From assembly GCA_900550415.1 (NCBI GenBank), contig URSO01000068.1, positions 1 to 10,774 on the forward strand: 10,774 nt of DNA, in the 5' to 3' direction. A program made the translations under genes and the position numbers. The notes beneath the pieces were generated by a model. The model saw only the letters and a program-made list of their open reading frames with translations, did no database searches and was not told where the DNA came from. The stretch is from an uncultured Collinsella sp. GTDB taxonomy: Bacteria > Actinomycetota > Coriobacteriia > Coriobacteriales > Coriobacteriaceae. Each line of letters opens with the position of its first letter. Position 1 is the first letter of the stretch. Below, one piece after another: positions 1 through 6,874 of this stretch.

Positions 1-789
<789 letters not shown>

Positions 790-790
<1 letters not shown>

Positions 791-1698
791 TACTGTTCCT
801 CCAATGCTGAGGCTCCGCCGACGATCTCGTTAATCTCGGTCGTGATCGAAGCCTGGCGCACGCGACTATACGTGCGGGTAAGGGTCGAGATGATCGCGGT
901 GGCGTTTTCCGTCGCGGAGTGCATGGCCTTGCGGCGTGCACCCTGCTCGGCAGCCGCCGAATCGATCAGGGCCTGGTAGATGACCGTCAGGATATAAGAC
1001 GGCACAAGCTTGCCGAGAACATGCTCGGGAGAGGGCACGAACTCGAACGTGGACGAGATGCGCTTAGGGGCGTCGGTCTCGTTCTTACGCGGACCGTGGG
1101 CCATAGCGATCATCTCGGGGTCGAGCGGCAACAGATGCTCGACGCGAAGCTCCTGATCCACGCGATTCTTGGCGTGGTGGTAGACAAGCTCGACACGGTC
1201 AAGCTCACCGGCACGATACGCATCGCAGATATGAGAGGAGATCATGCGGGCCTGATTGAAATCGGGCTCAGAGGAGTTGCCCTCAAAGTGCATGACGACG
1301 TTTGCGCGGTCACGGAAATACGTGGCCGGCTTACGCCCGCACGCGATGATCTCGCACTCGATGCCGTCGTTCGCCCAAGAAGCGGCGAGCTTTTCGGCCG
1401 TGCGCTCCACCGTCGTATTGAAACCGCCGGCAAGGCCGCGGTCCGAGGCAATAACGACAATCAGGCCATGCTTGACGCTCTCATGCTTCTGCAGCATGGG
1501 ATCGGTGCCCGAACAGGAGGCGTCGCCGGCGACCGTCAACATAACGTCGGTCAGCGCCTCCTTATAGGGCTCGGCCTGCTTGGAGCGATCGAGGGCACGA
1601 CGGATCTTGGCCGTAGAGACCATCTCCATCGTGCGCGTGATCTGCTTGGTCGTGGTAACCGAGGAGATTCGCTTCTTAATGTCGCGAAGGTTGGCCAT
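790..1698 (-). CDS. atpG: ATP synthase F1 subunit gamma
   Basis: Central rotor shaft of F1, turning inside the alpha3-beta3 ring and coupling the c-ring to catalysis. The product has 302 residues, within the usual 285-305. The N-terminal coiled-coil helix starts MANLRDIKKRISSV and continues with TKQITRTMEMVSTAKIR, a family hallmark. The C-terminal helix ends in QASITTEINEIVGGASAL, matching the conserved gamma C-terminus (R-x-A-x-I-T-x-E-I-x-E-I-V-x-G-A-x-A). The ATG at 1696-1698 follows an AGGAGA ribosome-binding site that lies within the end of atpA; the gap to the atpA stop is only 5 bp. The stop codon shares one base with the atpD start. Part of the atp operon; no oddities seen. Confidence 0.98.
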
Positions 1699-1703
1699 GG
1701 GGC

Positions 1704-3302
1704 TTAGTTCTCCTCTGATCCAGAAACATCCGAATGGTGCTTGGCCATGAACTGCTGCTTGAAGTCGCCGATGACGCGCAAGAGCTCAGCCTTGGTGTCA
1801 TCATCGATCTTCTTGGCGCGAACCTTGTCGAGCAGCGAGCCAAAGCCATTGTCCATGTACTCGATGAGCTCGGCACGGAAAGGCAGCACGTCGGCGATCT
1901 CCAGGTCATCCAGGAAGCCCTCGTTGCCAGCGAACAGCGTAACGATCTGCTCGCCAACCTCAAACGGCTTGTAACGCGGCTGCTTAAGGAGCTCAGTCAT
2001 GCGGGCACCATGGGTCAGCTGCTTCTGAGTAGCCTCGTCGAGGTCAGAGCCGAACTGCGTAAAGCCGGCGAGCTCCTGGTACGAAGCGAGGTCCAGACGG
2101 AGGTTGCCGGCGACCTGCTTCATAGCCTTGGTCTGCGCGTCGCCACCGACGCGGGACACGGAAATGCCCACGTCGACTGCCGGGCGCTGTCCCTGGAAGA
2201 AGAGTTCGGACTGCAGGTAGATCTGACCATCGGTAATGGAAATGACGTTGGTCGGAATGTAGGCCGAGACGTCGCCGTCCTGGGTCTCGATGATCGGCAG
2301 AGCCGTCATGGAGCCATAACCGTTCTTCTTGGACATCTTGACTGCACGCTCGAGCAGACGAGAGTGCAGGTAGAAGATGTCGCCAGGATAGGCCTCGCGT
2401 CCGGGCGGACGATGCAGCGTCAGCGACATCTGACGGTAGGCCACAGCCTGCTTGGACAGGTCGTCGTAGATGACGAGCACGTGGCCGCCGGGGTTGGTCT
2501 CGCTGGCGGGCTTGCCGTCCTCGCCGTTGTACATGAAGAACTCGCCGATAGCGGCACCGGCCATAGGCGCGATGTACTGCATAGGGGCGGAATCGGCAGC
2601 GGTGGCCGAAACGATGATGGTGTAGTCGAGCGCACCGTGCTGAGCGAGGGTCTCGCGGATGTTGGCAACCGTGGAGGCCTTCTGGCCGATGGCGACATAG
2701 ATGCAGACCATGCCCTTGCCGCGCTGGTTGAGGATAGCGTCGATGGCGATGGCGGTCTTACCGGTCTTACGGTCGCCGATGATGAGCTCACGCTGACCGC
2801 GGCCAATAGGCACCATGGAGTCGATAGCGAGCAGACCGGTCTGAACCGGCTCACACACCGGGGTACGGTCGATGACGCCGGGGGCCTTGAACTCGATGGG
2901 GCGACGGTGCGTGGCGACGATATCGCCCAGGCCGTCGATGGGCTGGCCGAGCGGATTGACGACGCGGCCGAGCATGGCACGGCTCACGGGGATATCCATA
3001 ATGCGGCCAGTGGTGCGGCACTCGTCGCCTTCCTTGATGGAGTCGACGGCACCGAACAGAACGGCACCGACCTCGTCACGGTCAAGGTTCTGGGCAAGGC
3101 CAAAGACGGTCTCACCGGTATCGGAGCTCTTGAACTCCAGAAGCTCGCCTGCCATGGCGCTCTTGAGGCCGGAGACGCGCGCGATGCCGTCGCCTACCTC
3201 GTCGACCGTTGAAACCTCATGCGTATCGACCGTCGCGGAGAGGCTCGTGAGCTGCTCCTGCAGTTTCTTGGCGATATCCTGGGCATTGAGGGTTTCGGAC
3301 AT
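1704..3302 (-). CDS. atpA: ATP synthase F1 subunit alpha
   Basis: Non-catalytic nucleotide-binding subunit that alternates with beta in the F1 hexamer. The product has 532 residues, longer than the usual 500-515. Walker A GDRKTGKT is at 176-183. The segment RPPGREAYPGDIFYLHSRLL lies near 297-316. The alpha/beta signature PAVDVGISVS is at 373-382, followed by Arg383, which corresponds to the arginine finger contacting the beta catalytic site. The extra length includes about 14 residues near 258-271 (NGEDGKPASETNPGG region) between the GEFF and HVLVIYDDLSKQ blocks; E. coli is much shorter here. The ATG overlaps the atpH TAA by one base (TAATG), with GGAGGTGA upstream, so coupled translation is likely. 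Confidence 0.98.
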   Translation of the reverse strand: MSETLNAQDIAKKLQEQLTSLSATVDTHEVSTVDEVGDGIARVSGLKSAMAGELLEFKSSDTGETVFGLAQNLDRDEVGAVLFGAVDSIKEGDECRTTGRIMDIPVSRAMLGRVVNPLGQPIDGLGDIVATHRRPIEFKAPGVIDRTPVCEPVQTGLLAIDSMVPIGRGQRELIIGDRKTGKTAIAIDAILNQRGKGMVCIYVAIGQKASTVANIRETLAQHGALDYTIIVSATAADSAPMQYIAPMAGAAIGEFFMYNGEDGKPASETNPGGHVLVIYDDLSKQAVAYRQMSLTLHRPPGREAYPGDIFYLHSRLLERAVKMSKKNGYGSMTALPIIETQDGDVSAYIPTNVISITDGQIYLQSELFFQGQRPAVDVGISVSRVGGDAQTKAMKQVAGNLRLDLASYQELAGFTQFGSDLDEATQKQLTHGARMTELLKQPRYKPFEVGEQIVTLFAGNEGFLDDLEIADVLPFRAELIEYMDNGFGSLLDKVRAKKIDDDTKAELLRVIGDFKQQFMAKHHSDVSGSEEN

Positions 3303-3778
3303 TAGGCTTCACCTCCGTACGTATTAGCAGAGTTTGCGAGGGTCTCCTGCGCGACGCGCAGCTGCGTCTTGACGGAAATGTCACGACGCTCGCCGCGTGC
3401 CTCGAGCACCAAGCCGCCCACGATAGACGGGTCGACCTGCTCGATAAGGAATACCTTGCGGCCGAAGTCCTGCTCGCATTTCTTAGTGATGGTTTGACGC
3501 AGCTCGTCGTCGAGCGGGATCGCCGTGGTGACGGTCACGCCCACTACATCCTCGTCTTCCTCGGCAACATACTTAAAGGCAGCTGCCACCTTGGGAAGAA
3601 GGTCGAGCTGGTCGCGCTTGGACATGGTGTCGAGCACGGCGATGATCTCGGGGCTGGCAGAAGCCAGGCGCTCGATCATCTCGAGGTCCTCGAACACATG
3701 GTTCTCGGCCTTAGCGGCTTCCAGAAGGGAGCGAGCGTAGGTCTCGAGCACCTTGTCCTGATAGCGGCTAGTCGGCAT
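3302..3778 (-). CDS. atpH: ATP synthase F1 subunit delta
   Basis: Peripheral-stalk subunit that joins the top of F1 to the b dimer (OSCP homologue). The product has 158 residues, somewhat short for the family (about 175-180 in E. coli and Bacillus). The N-terminal helical domain starts around RYQDKVLETYARSLLEAA. The conserved C-terminal block is VDPSIVGGLVLEARGERRDI near 115-134 followed by SVKTQLRVAQETL, matching the family pattern V-D-P-x-[IL]-x-G-G. The ATG at 3776-3778 lies 11 bp inside atpF, so the two genes overlap and are probably translationally coupled; an AGGAAG site precedes it. The stop shares a base with the atpA start. Confidence 0.96.
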   Translation of the reverse strand: MPTSRYQDKVLETYARSLLEAAKAENHVFEDLEMIERLASASPEIIAVLDTMSKRDQLDLLPKVAAAFKYVAEEDEDVVGVTVTTAIPLDDELRQTITKKCEQDFGRKVFLIEQVDPSIVGGLVLEARGERRDISVKTQLRVAQETLANSANTYGGEA

Positions 3779-4370
3779 TCAGGCTACCTGCTTCCTGGAT
3801 GTAGCGCTCGATGAGCTTCTTCTGCTCGGCCTCGTCCTCGAGTGCCTCGCCCACGATCTTGGTGGCGACGGCAACGGACAGGTCGGCGATGGAGCTCGCG
3901 GCACCGGCGTAGATGGACTTGCGCTCGTCCTCGACGGTCGTATGGGCCTTGGCGATGATCTCCTCGGCCTCCTTGTGAGCAGCCTCGATGATACGGGCGC
4001 GCTCGGACTCGGCGTCCTTACGGGCTTCGAGAACAATGTCGGCAGCCTGACGACGGGCGTCGGTGACGATCGAGTCGGACTCAGCGCGCTTGGCGATAGC
4101 CTCCTGCTTGGTCTTCTCGGCCTCGTCGAGGCTCTCCTCGATCTTCTTGCCGCGCTCCTCCATGGTTTTCATGATGCCCGGCAGGGCGACCTTGGCCAGC
4201 ACGATCCAGATAATCAGGAAGGCGATAAGCGCCGGGATGAACTCCGCCATCTTAGGGATGAGGATGTCCGCACCGGCAGCGCCGTCCTCGGCGAACGCAG
4301 AAACCGGCATGAGCAGCGCGGCCGCGGACGCGGAGAGTGCGATCGCGCTCTTCTGGGATGAAAGATTCAT
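3768..4370 (-). CDS. atpF: ATP synthase Fo subunit b
   Basis: Peripheral-stalk subunit: a membrane anchor plus a long cytoplasmic helix that dimerises and holds delta/F1. The product has 200 residues against about 156-175 usually. The membrane helix is at about 43-63 (FIPALIAFLIIWIVLAKVAL). It is followed by a long charged helix rich in Glu, Lys, Ala and Arg from about 70 to 190, as expected for the dimerisation stalk. The extra length is N-terminal: residues 1-27 contain Lys7, a hydrophobic core (about 9-24) and SAFA-ED, which looks like a signal peptidase I site after Ala27. An internal Met41 would give a conventional b subunit, but no ribosome-binding site precedes it, whereas CGGAG precedes the chosen ATG by 10 nt. 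The gap to atpE is 15 bp; the 3' end overlaps atpH by 11 bp. Confidence 0.96.
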   Translation of the reverse strand: MNLSSQKSAIALSASAAALLMPVSAFAEDGAAGADILIPKMAEFIPALIAFLIIWIVLAKVALPGIMKTMEERGKKIEESLDEAEKTKQEAIAKRAESDSIVTDARRQAADIVLEARKDAESERARIIEAAHKEAEEIIAKAHTTVEDERKSIYAGAASSIADLSVAVATKIVGEALEDEAEQKKLIERYIQEAGSLNAD

Positions 4371-4385
4371 ACTTGACGCTCCGTG

Positions 4386-4580
4386 CTATTTAACGATCAG
4401 CGCGACAACGAAGCCGATCAGAGCCAGAGCCTCGCCGAAGGCGGAGCCCATGATGAAGACGGTGAACACGCGGCCCTGGACCTCAGGCTGACGGGCCATA
4501 GCACCCGTAGCACCCAGAGCAGACAGGCCGATAGCAAGACCAGCGCCGATAACACCGAGACCGTAACCGATAACTCCCAC
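4386..4580 (-). CDS. atpE: ATP synthase Fo subunit c (proteolipid ring)
   Basis: Forms the membrane rotor ring whose carboxylate carries the coupling ion. The product has 64 residues, among the shortest c subunits (usually 65-86), built of two membrane helices (about 3-24 and 39-62) joined by the polar loop ARQPE at 29-33. The glycine-rich stretch GAGLAIGLSALG in helix 1 and Glu50 in helix 2 (GSAFGEALALIG) are the family hallmarks. Measured from the loop arginine, the Na+-ligand positions known from Ilyobacter (Gln32, Ser66) are Ile17 and Ala51 here, so H+ is the likelier ion (inference). The start is GTG with AGGAGG 4 nt upstream; an in-frame TAA 24 nt before it and the lack of any other start in between make this choice firm. 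Confidence 0.97.
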   Translation of the reverse strand: MGVIGYGLGVIGAGLAIGLSALGATGAMARQPEVQGRVFTVFIMGSAFGEALALIGFVVALIVK

Positions 4581-4584
4581 GATT

Positions 4585-4616
4585 CCTCCTTTGTCGTGCG
4601 TGTCTTATTTCACGCA
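4585..4616 (-). promoter_or_regulatory. Hairpin plus strong ribosome-binding site in front of atpE
   Basis: Read on the minus strand, TGCGTG (4611-4616) and CACGCA (4597-4602) form a perfect 6-bp stem with an A-rich 8-nt loop (AAATAAGA). Six nucleotides later comes AGGAGG (4585-4590), then 4 nt to the GTG start of atpE. The remaining gap back to atpB (4617-4704) is moderately AT-rich and shows no convincing promoter or U-tailed terminator. Since c is needed in about ten copies per complex, the element may set atpE translation or protect a processed mRNA end; that role is inference. The stem itself is read directly. Confidence 0.5.
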
Positions 4617-4704
4617 GGATAACCTTTTTATAACTGCCGAGCTCCATGGGTACGGGCACCGGCGGTTTAACGAATTACCTTACCTTTAAGGCGCGAACGG
4701 AAGA

Positions 4705-5508
4705 CTACTCCTCCTCCGCGACCTCCTCTGCCTCGGAGACATACACGGCGGTAAGGACCGTGAAGACGTAAGCCTGGATGGCGCCGACCACAAGCTCGAT
4801 CGCATAGATCAGGATGAGGATGGCAAGCCAGGCCAGCGAAGGCAGGGCGCCGACGGCGTGCGCCGCGGAAACCTGCTGAAGCAGCGGCTGCATGAACATG
4901 CTCGCCATGATGGCGAACGAGCCCATGACCACGTGTCCTGCGAACATGTTGCAGAACAGACGGACGGCGAGCGTGATGAGGCGCAGGAAGGTCGAGAAAA
5001 GCTCGACGACCCACACAAGCACGTTCATCGGGAAGCTCACGCCCTGCGGGGCGAGGCTCTTGATGTAGCCGATCACGCCGTGAGCCTTGCATCCGTAGTA
5101 GATGAAGTACACGAAGGCGAAGATGGCGAGCGCGGCGGTAGAGCCGATTGCGCCGGTGCCGGGCTTCATTCCCGGGATCAGGCCGATCATGTTATTGATC
5201 AGGATGAACAGGAAAAGCGAGCACAGGAACGGGAAGTGCTTCTTCCAGTTCTCACCCACGACGCCCTTGCCGATATCGTTCTCGACGTACTCGATGATGT
5301 ACTCGAAACCGTTGACGAAGAAGCCCTTGGGAACCAGGGTCTGCTTCTTCTTGAACACGGCCAGGACGATCAGGAGCACGATCGTGGAGACGATCAGCCA
5401 AAACGAGTACTGCGTGATGCCGCAGCTCAGATCGCCCACGACAGGGGTGGAGCTGAACTCGCCGACCAGATGATTAATCTCATCAGGCAGCTTTTCAAAA
5501 ATTTCCAC
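4705..5508 (-). CDS. atpB: ATP synthase Fo subunit a
   Basis: Stator subunit of Fo that provides the two half-channels for ion passage beside the c-ring. The product has 267 residues with about five or six hydrophobic segments, including about 36-52, 94-113, 125-140, 163-185, 194-212 and 226-257. The essential arginine is Arg183 in ITLAVRLFCNMFAGH (E. coli Arg210 equivalent). The last helix carries ELVVGAIQAYVFTVLTAVY (238-256), with Glu239 and Gln245 at positions conserved in subunit a. The C-terminus is acidic (SEAEEVAEEE). The start is GTG at 5506-5508, 3 bp after the stop of the upstream atpI-like gene, with a modest AAGGT site overlapping that stop. It is followed by the largest gap in the operon (124 bp) before atpE. 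Confidence 0.97.
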   Translation of the reverse strand: MEIFEKLPDEINHLVGEFSSTPVVGDLSCGITQYSFWLIVSTIVLLIVLAVFKKKQTLVPKGFFVNGFEYIIEYVENDIGKGVVGENWKKHFPFLCSLFLFILINNMIGLIPGMKPGTGAIGSTAALAIFAFVYFIYYGCKAHGVIGYIKSLAPQGVSFPMNVLVWVVELFSTFLRLITLAVRLFCNMFAGHVVMGSFAIMASMFMQPLLQQVSAAHAVGALPSLAWLAILILIYAIELVVGAIQAYVFTVLTAVYVSEAEEVAEEE

Positions 5509-5511
5509 GAC

Positions 5512-5835
5512 TTACCTTTCGACCTCATGAGGATCTCGCAGCGCCTTGGCGACGCGAACCGTGCAGGCGGCCATAAAGGCCACGAAGCCGATCGCCTCGC
5601 CCAGGAGGAACATGCGAAATGCCTCTCCGAACAACACAAACACAACCAAGGTAAAGACGAGCAGGGCGATTGCCGAGACCGCCAGACTCACCATACCCTT
5701 GAGCATGTCCGCATTCTGTTTATCGTCAAGAACCGGCTTGAGCGTAAAGACAAAGGGAAGGAAGGCAATTGCGCCCGCGATGGCGCCTGCAACGATAGCG
5801 AGCAGATCGGCTATCTGAAACACTGGCGTCCTCAC
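5512..5835 (-). CDS. atpI: AtpI-like small membrane protein, first gene of the atp operon
   Basis: Short hydrophobic protein of 107 residues with three clear membrane segments (about 8-30, 46-68 and 75-95) and a basic C-terminus. No catalytic motif is seen. Position directly before atpB, with a 3-bp gap, is that of atpI (ATP synthase protein I), a poorly conserved accessory protein reported to help assemble the c-ring or supply Mg2+ in other bacteria. The assignment rests mainly on position and hydropathy, since AtpI sequences diverge quickly. The start is uncertain: GTG at 5833-5835 has AAGGAA very close by, while GTG at 5821-5823 has GTGAGGA at a better distance (5 nt) and would give 103 residues starting MFQIADLL. 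Confidence 0.75.
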   Translation of the reverse strand: MRTPVFQIADLLAIVAGAIAGAIAFLPFVFTLKPVLDDKQNADMLKGMVSLAVSAIALLVFTLVVFVLFGEAFRMFLLGEAIGFVAFMAACTVRVAKALRDPHEVER

Positions 5836-5883
5836 TTTCCTTTTAACGCTTCACAGAACAGTTCCCGCCAAACATTGGTGACT

Positions 5884-5911
5884 ATTGTACGAGCCAATCG
5901 CTAAAGTACAA
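5884..5911 (-). promoter_or_regulatory. Candidate promoter of the atp operon
   Basis: On the minus strand, TTGTAC (5906-5911) and TACAAT (5884-5889) are separated by 16 bp. The -10 box matches TATAAT at 5 of 6 positions; the -35 box matches TTGACA only in TTG. A start near 5877 would leave a leader of roughly 40-55 nt before the atpI-like gene. The -35 box overlaps one arm of the hairpin AACCGA/TCGGTT (5910-5928). No other good sigma-70-like pair was seen in this gap. Confidence 0.4.
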
Positions 5912-6026
5912 CCGAAAAAGCATCGGTTAATACGCACCTGTTCGTTTTCTTAAGACCTTCTTTATGCCGCAGGTACGGTAATACGTTTTTCTCGAACCCC
6001 GCAGGGCAAAACGTCCGTTAACAGGA

Positions 6027-6061
6027 GTGCGCGTAGGCGTCTTTTGCTCGCCCGCGCGCAC
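6027..6061 (-). terminator. GC-rich hairpin downstream of upp, possible terminator
   Basis: GTGCGCG (6055-6061) and CGCGCAC (6027-6033) form a perfect 7-bp stem. The enclosed GGCG/CGCC adds 4 bp (plus a G-U pair) around an A-rich loop AGCAAAAGA. It begins 42 nt after the upp stop and is the strongest hairpin between upp and the atp operon. No U-run follows, so it is not a textbook intrinsic terminator; U-poor terminators are proposed in actinobacteria, but a role in mRNA 3'-end stability is equally possible. Confidence 0.45.
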
Positions 6062-6103
6062 CGTTTCTTCGTATTTGTGACCGTAGCCGACAAGGCCCGA
6101 CGA

Positions 6104-6751
6104 CTAGAGCGTGCCGTAGATGCGGTCGCCGGCGTCGCCCAGGCCGGGAACGATGTAGGCGGCCTCGTTGAGATGGTCGTCGATGGCGCAGGTATAGATA
6201 TGCACATCTGGGTCCTTCTCGGTCAGTGACTTGAGGCCCTCGGGGGCCGCGACGATGCACAGCATACGGATGTCCTTGACACCGCGCTCGCGCAGGTAGC
6301 TAATGGCCATCTCGGCCGAACCGCCCGTGGCGAGCATGGGGTCGACGACCAGGCAGATGCGCTGGTCGATATCCTTGGGCATCTTGCAGTAATACTCGTG
6401 CGGCTCGTGGGTGACCTCGTCGCGCTCCATGCCGATGTGGCCCACGCGAGCAGAGGGTACCAGGTCGAGGATGCCGTCGACCATGCCAAGGCCCGCACGC
6501 AGGATGGGCACGATGGCGAGTTTCTTGCCGGCAAGCTGTTTGAACGTGGCGGTAGTGATGGGGGTCTCGACCTCGACGTCTTCCATAGGCAGGTCGCGCA
6601 TGGCCTCGTAGCCGTCAAAAAGCGCGAGTTCGCGCACGAGCTGACGGAACTGGTTGGTGCCGGTGTTTTTGTCGCGCAGGATCGACAGCTTGTGCTGGAC
6701 GAGCGGGTGATCGACAAGCGTCACACGGGACGCATCGTAGGTGACGGTCAT
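6104..6751 (-). CDS. upp: Uracil phosphoribosyltransferase
   Basis: Pyrimidine salvage enzyme: uracil + PRPP gives UMP + pyrophosphate, in the cytoplasm. The product has 215 residues (usual 205-215). The start region reads VTLVDHPLVQHKLSILRDKNTGT, the family N-terminus. The PRPP-binding loop VVDPMLATGGSA is at 135-146, and the C-terminal uracil-binding segment YIVPGLGDAGDRIYGT at 199-214. The ATG at 6749-6751 was chosen because AAAGGGGC lies upstream and the homology starts there; an in-frame extension to 6811 would add about 20 unrelated residues running through the hairpin leader. It lies 123 bp after glpK and directly before the atp operon, a neighbourhood also known in Bacillus. Confidence 0.97.
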   Translation of the reverse strand: MTVTYDASRVTLVDHPLVQHKLSILRDKNTGTNQFRQLVRELALFDGYEAMRDLPMEDVEVETPITTATFKQLAGKKLAIVPILRAGLGMVDGILDLVPSARVGHIGMERDEVTHEPHEYYCKMPKDIDQRICLVVDPMLATGGSAEMAISYLRERGVKDIRMLCIVAAPEGLKSLTEKDPDVHIYTCAIDDHLNEAAYIVPGLGDAGDRIYGTL

Positions 6752-6774
6752 GGATTGATTGCCCCTTTCGTTGC

Positions 6775-6828
6775 GGCCGCAAAACGGCCTTGCTGACAAG
6801 GCGTGCAGCAATGTTGCCGCCGCACGCC
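6775..6828 (-). promoter_or_regulatory. Upp leader with three overlapping hairpins
   Basis: In transcription order: hairpin 1, GGCGTGC/GCACGCC (arms 6822-6828 and 6800-6806, 15-nt loop); hairpin 2, GCCTTG/CAAGGC (6797-6802 and 6787-6792, loop TCAG); hairpin 3, GGCCG/CGGCC (6785-6789 and 6775-6779, loop TTTTG). The 3' arm of 1 shares three bases with the 5' arm of 2, and the 3' arm of 2 shares three bases with the 5' arm of 3, so neighbouring stems cannot both form fully. Hairpin 3 ends about 13 nt before the upp ribosome-binding region. No U-run follows any of them. The stems are seen; a switching role is inference. Confidence 0.45.
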
Positions 6829-6874
6829 ATGCATTAGTTTAGCGGTTTGTTGTATCGAGCAGCCCATCGCAGCC

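Larger units (their letters stand above)
5836..6103. other. Intergenic region between upp and the atp operon
   Basis: 268 bp without a credible coding sequence, more AT-rich on its atp-proximal side than the genes. In transcription order it holds a strong GC-rich hairpin (6027-6061), a weaker 7-bp inverted repeat ACGTTTT/AAAACGT (arms 6008-6014 and 5983-5989), a 6-bp hairpin AACCGA/TCGGTT (5910-5928), and a promoter-like pair of hexamers (5884-5911) before the first atp gene. This is the most plausible place for upp transcription to end and atp transcription to begin. Confidence 0.6.

Noticed and set aside
1734..3212. A 492-codon open frame on the plus strand opposite atpA, and a 348-codon one at 4858-5904 opposite atpB/atpI.
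   Set aside because: They mirror strongly conserved genes in a GC-rich genome, where long antisense frames arise by codon bias; they contain no recognisable domain and show runs of residues typical of shadow frames.
5983..6014. Inverted repeat ACGTTTT/AAAACGT as a terminator.
   Set aside because: The stem is AT-rich with an 18-nt loop and no U-run; it is much weaker than the hairpin at 6027-6061 and may be chance.
6752..6811. Longer upp reading from 6811.
   Set aside because: The extra 20 residues have no similarity to Upp, run through the hairpin leader, and the ATG at 6751 has a purine-rich site upstream and matches the family N-terminus.
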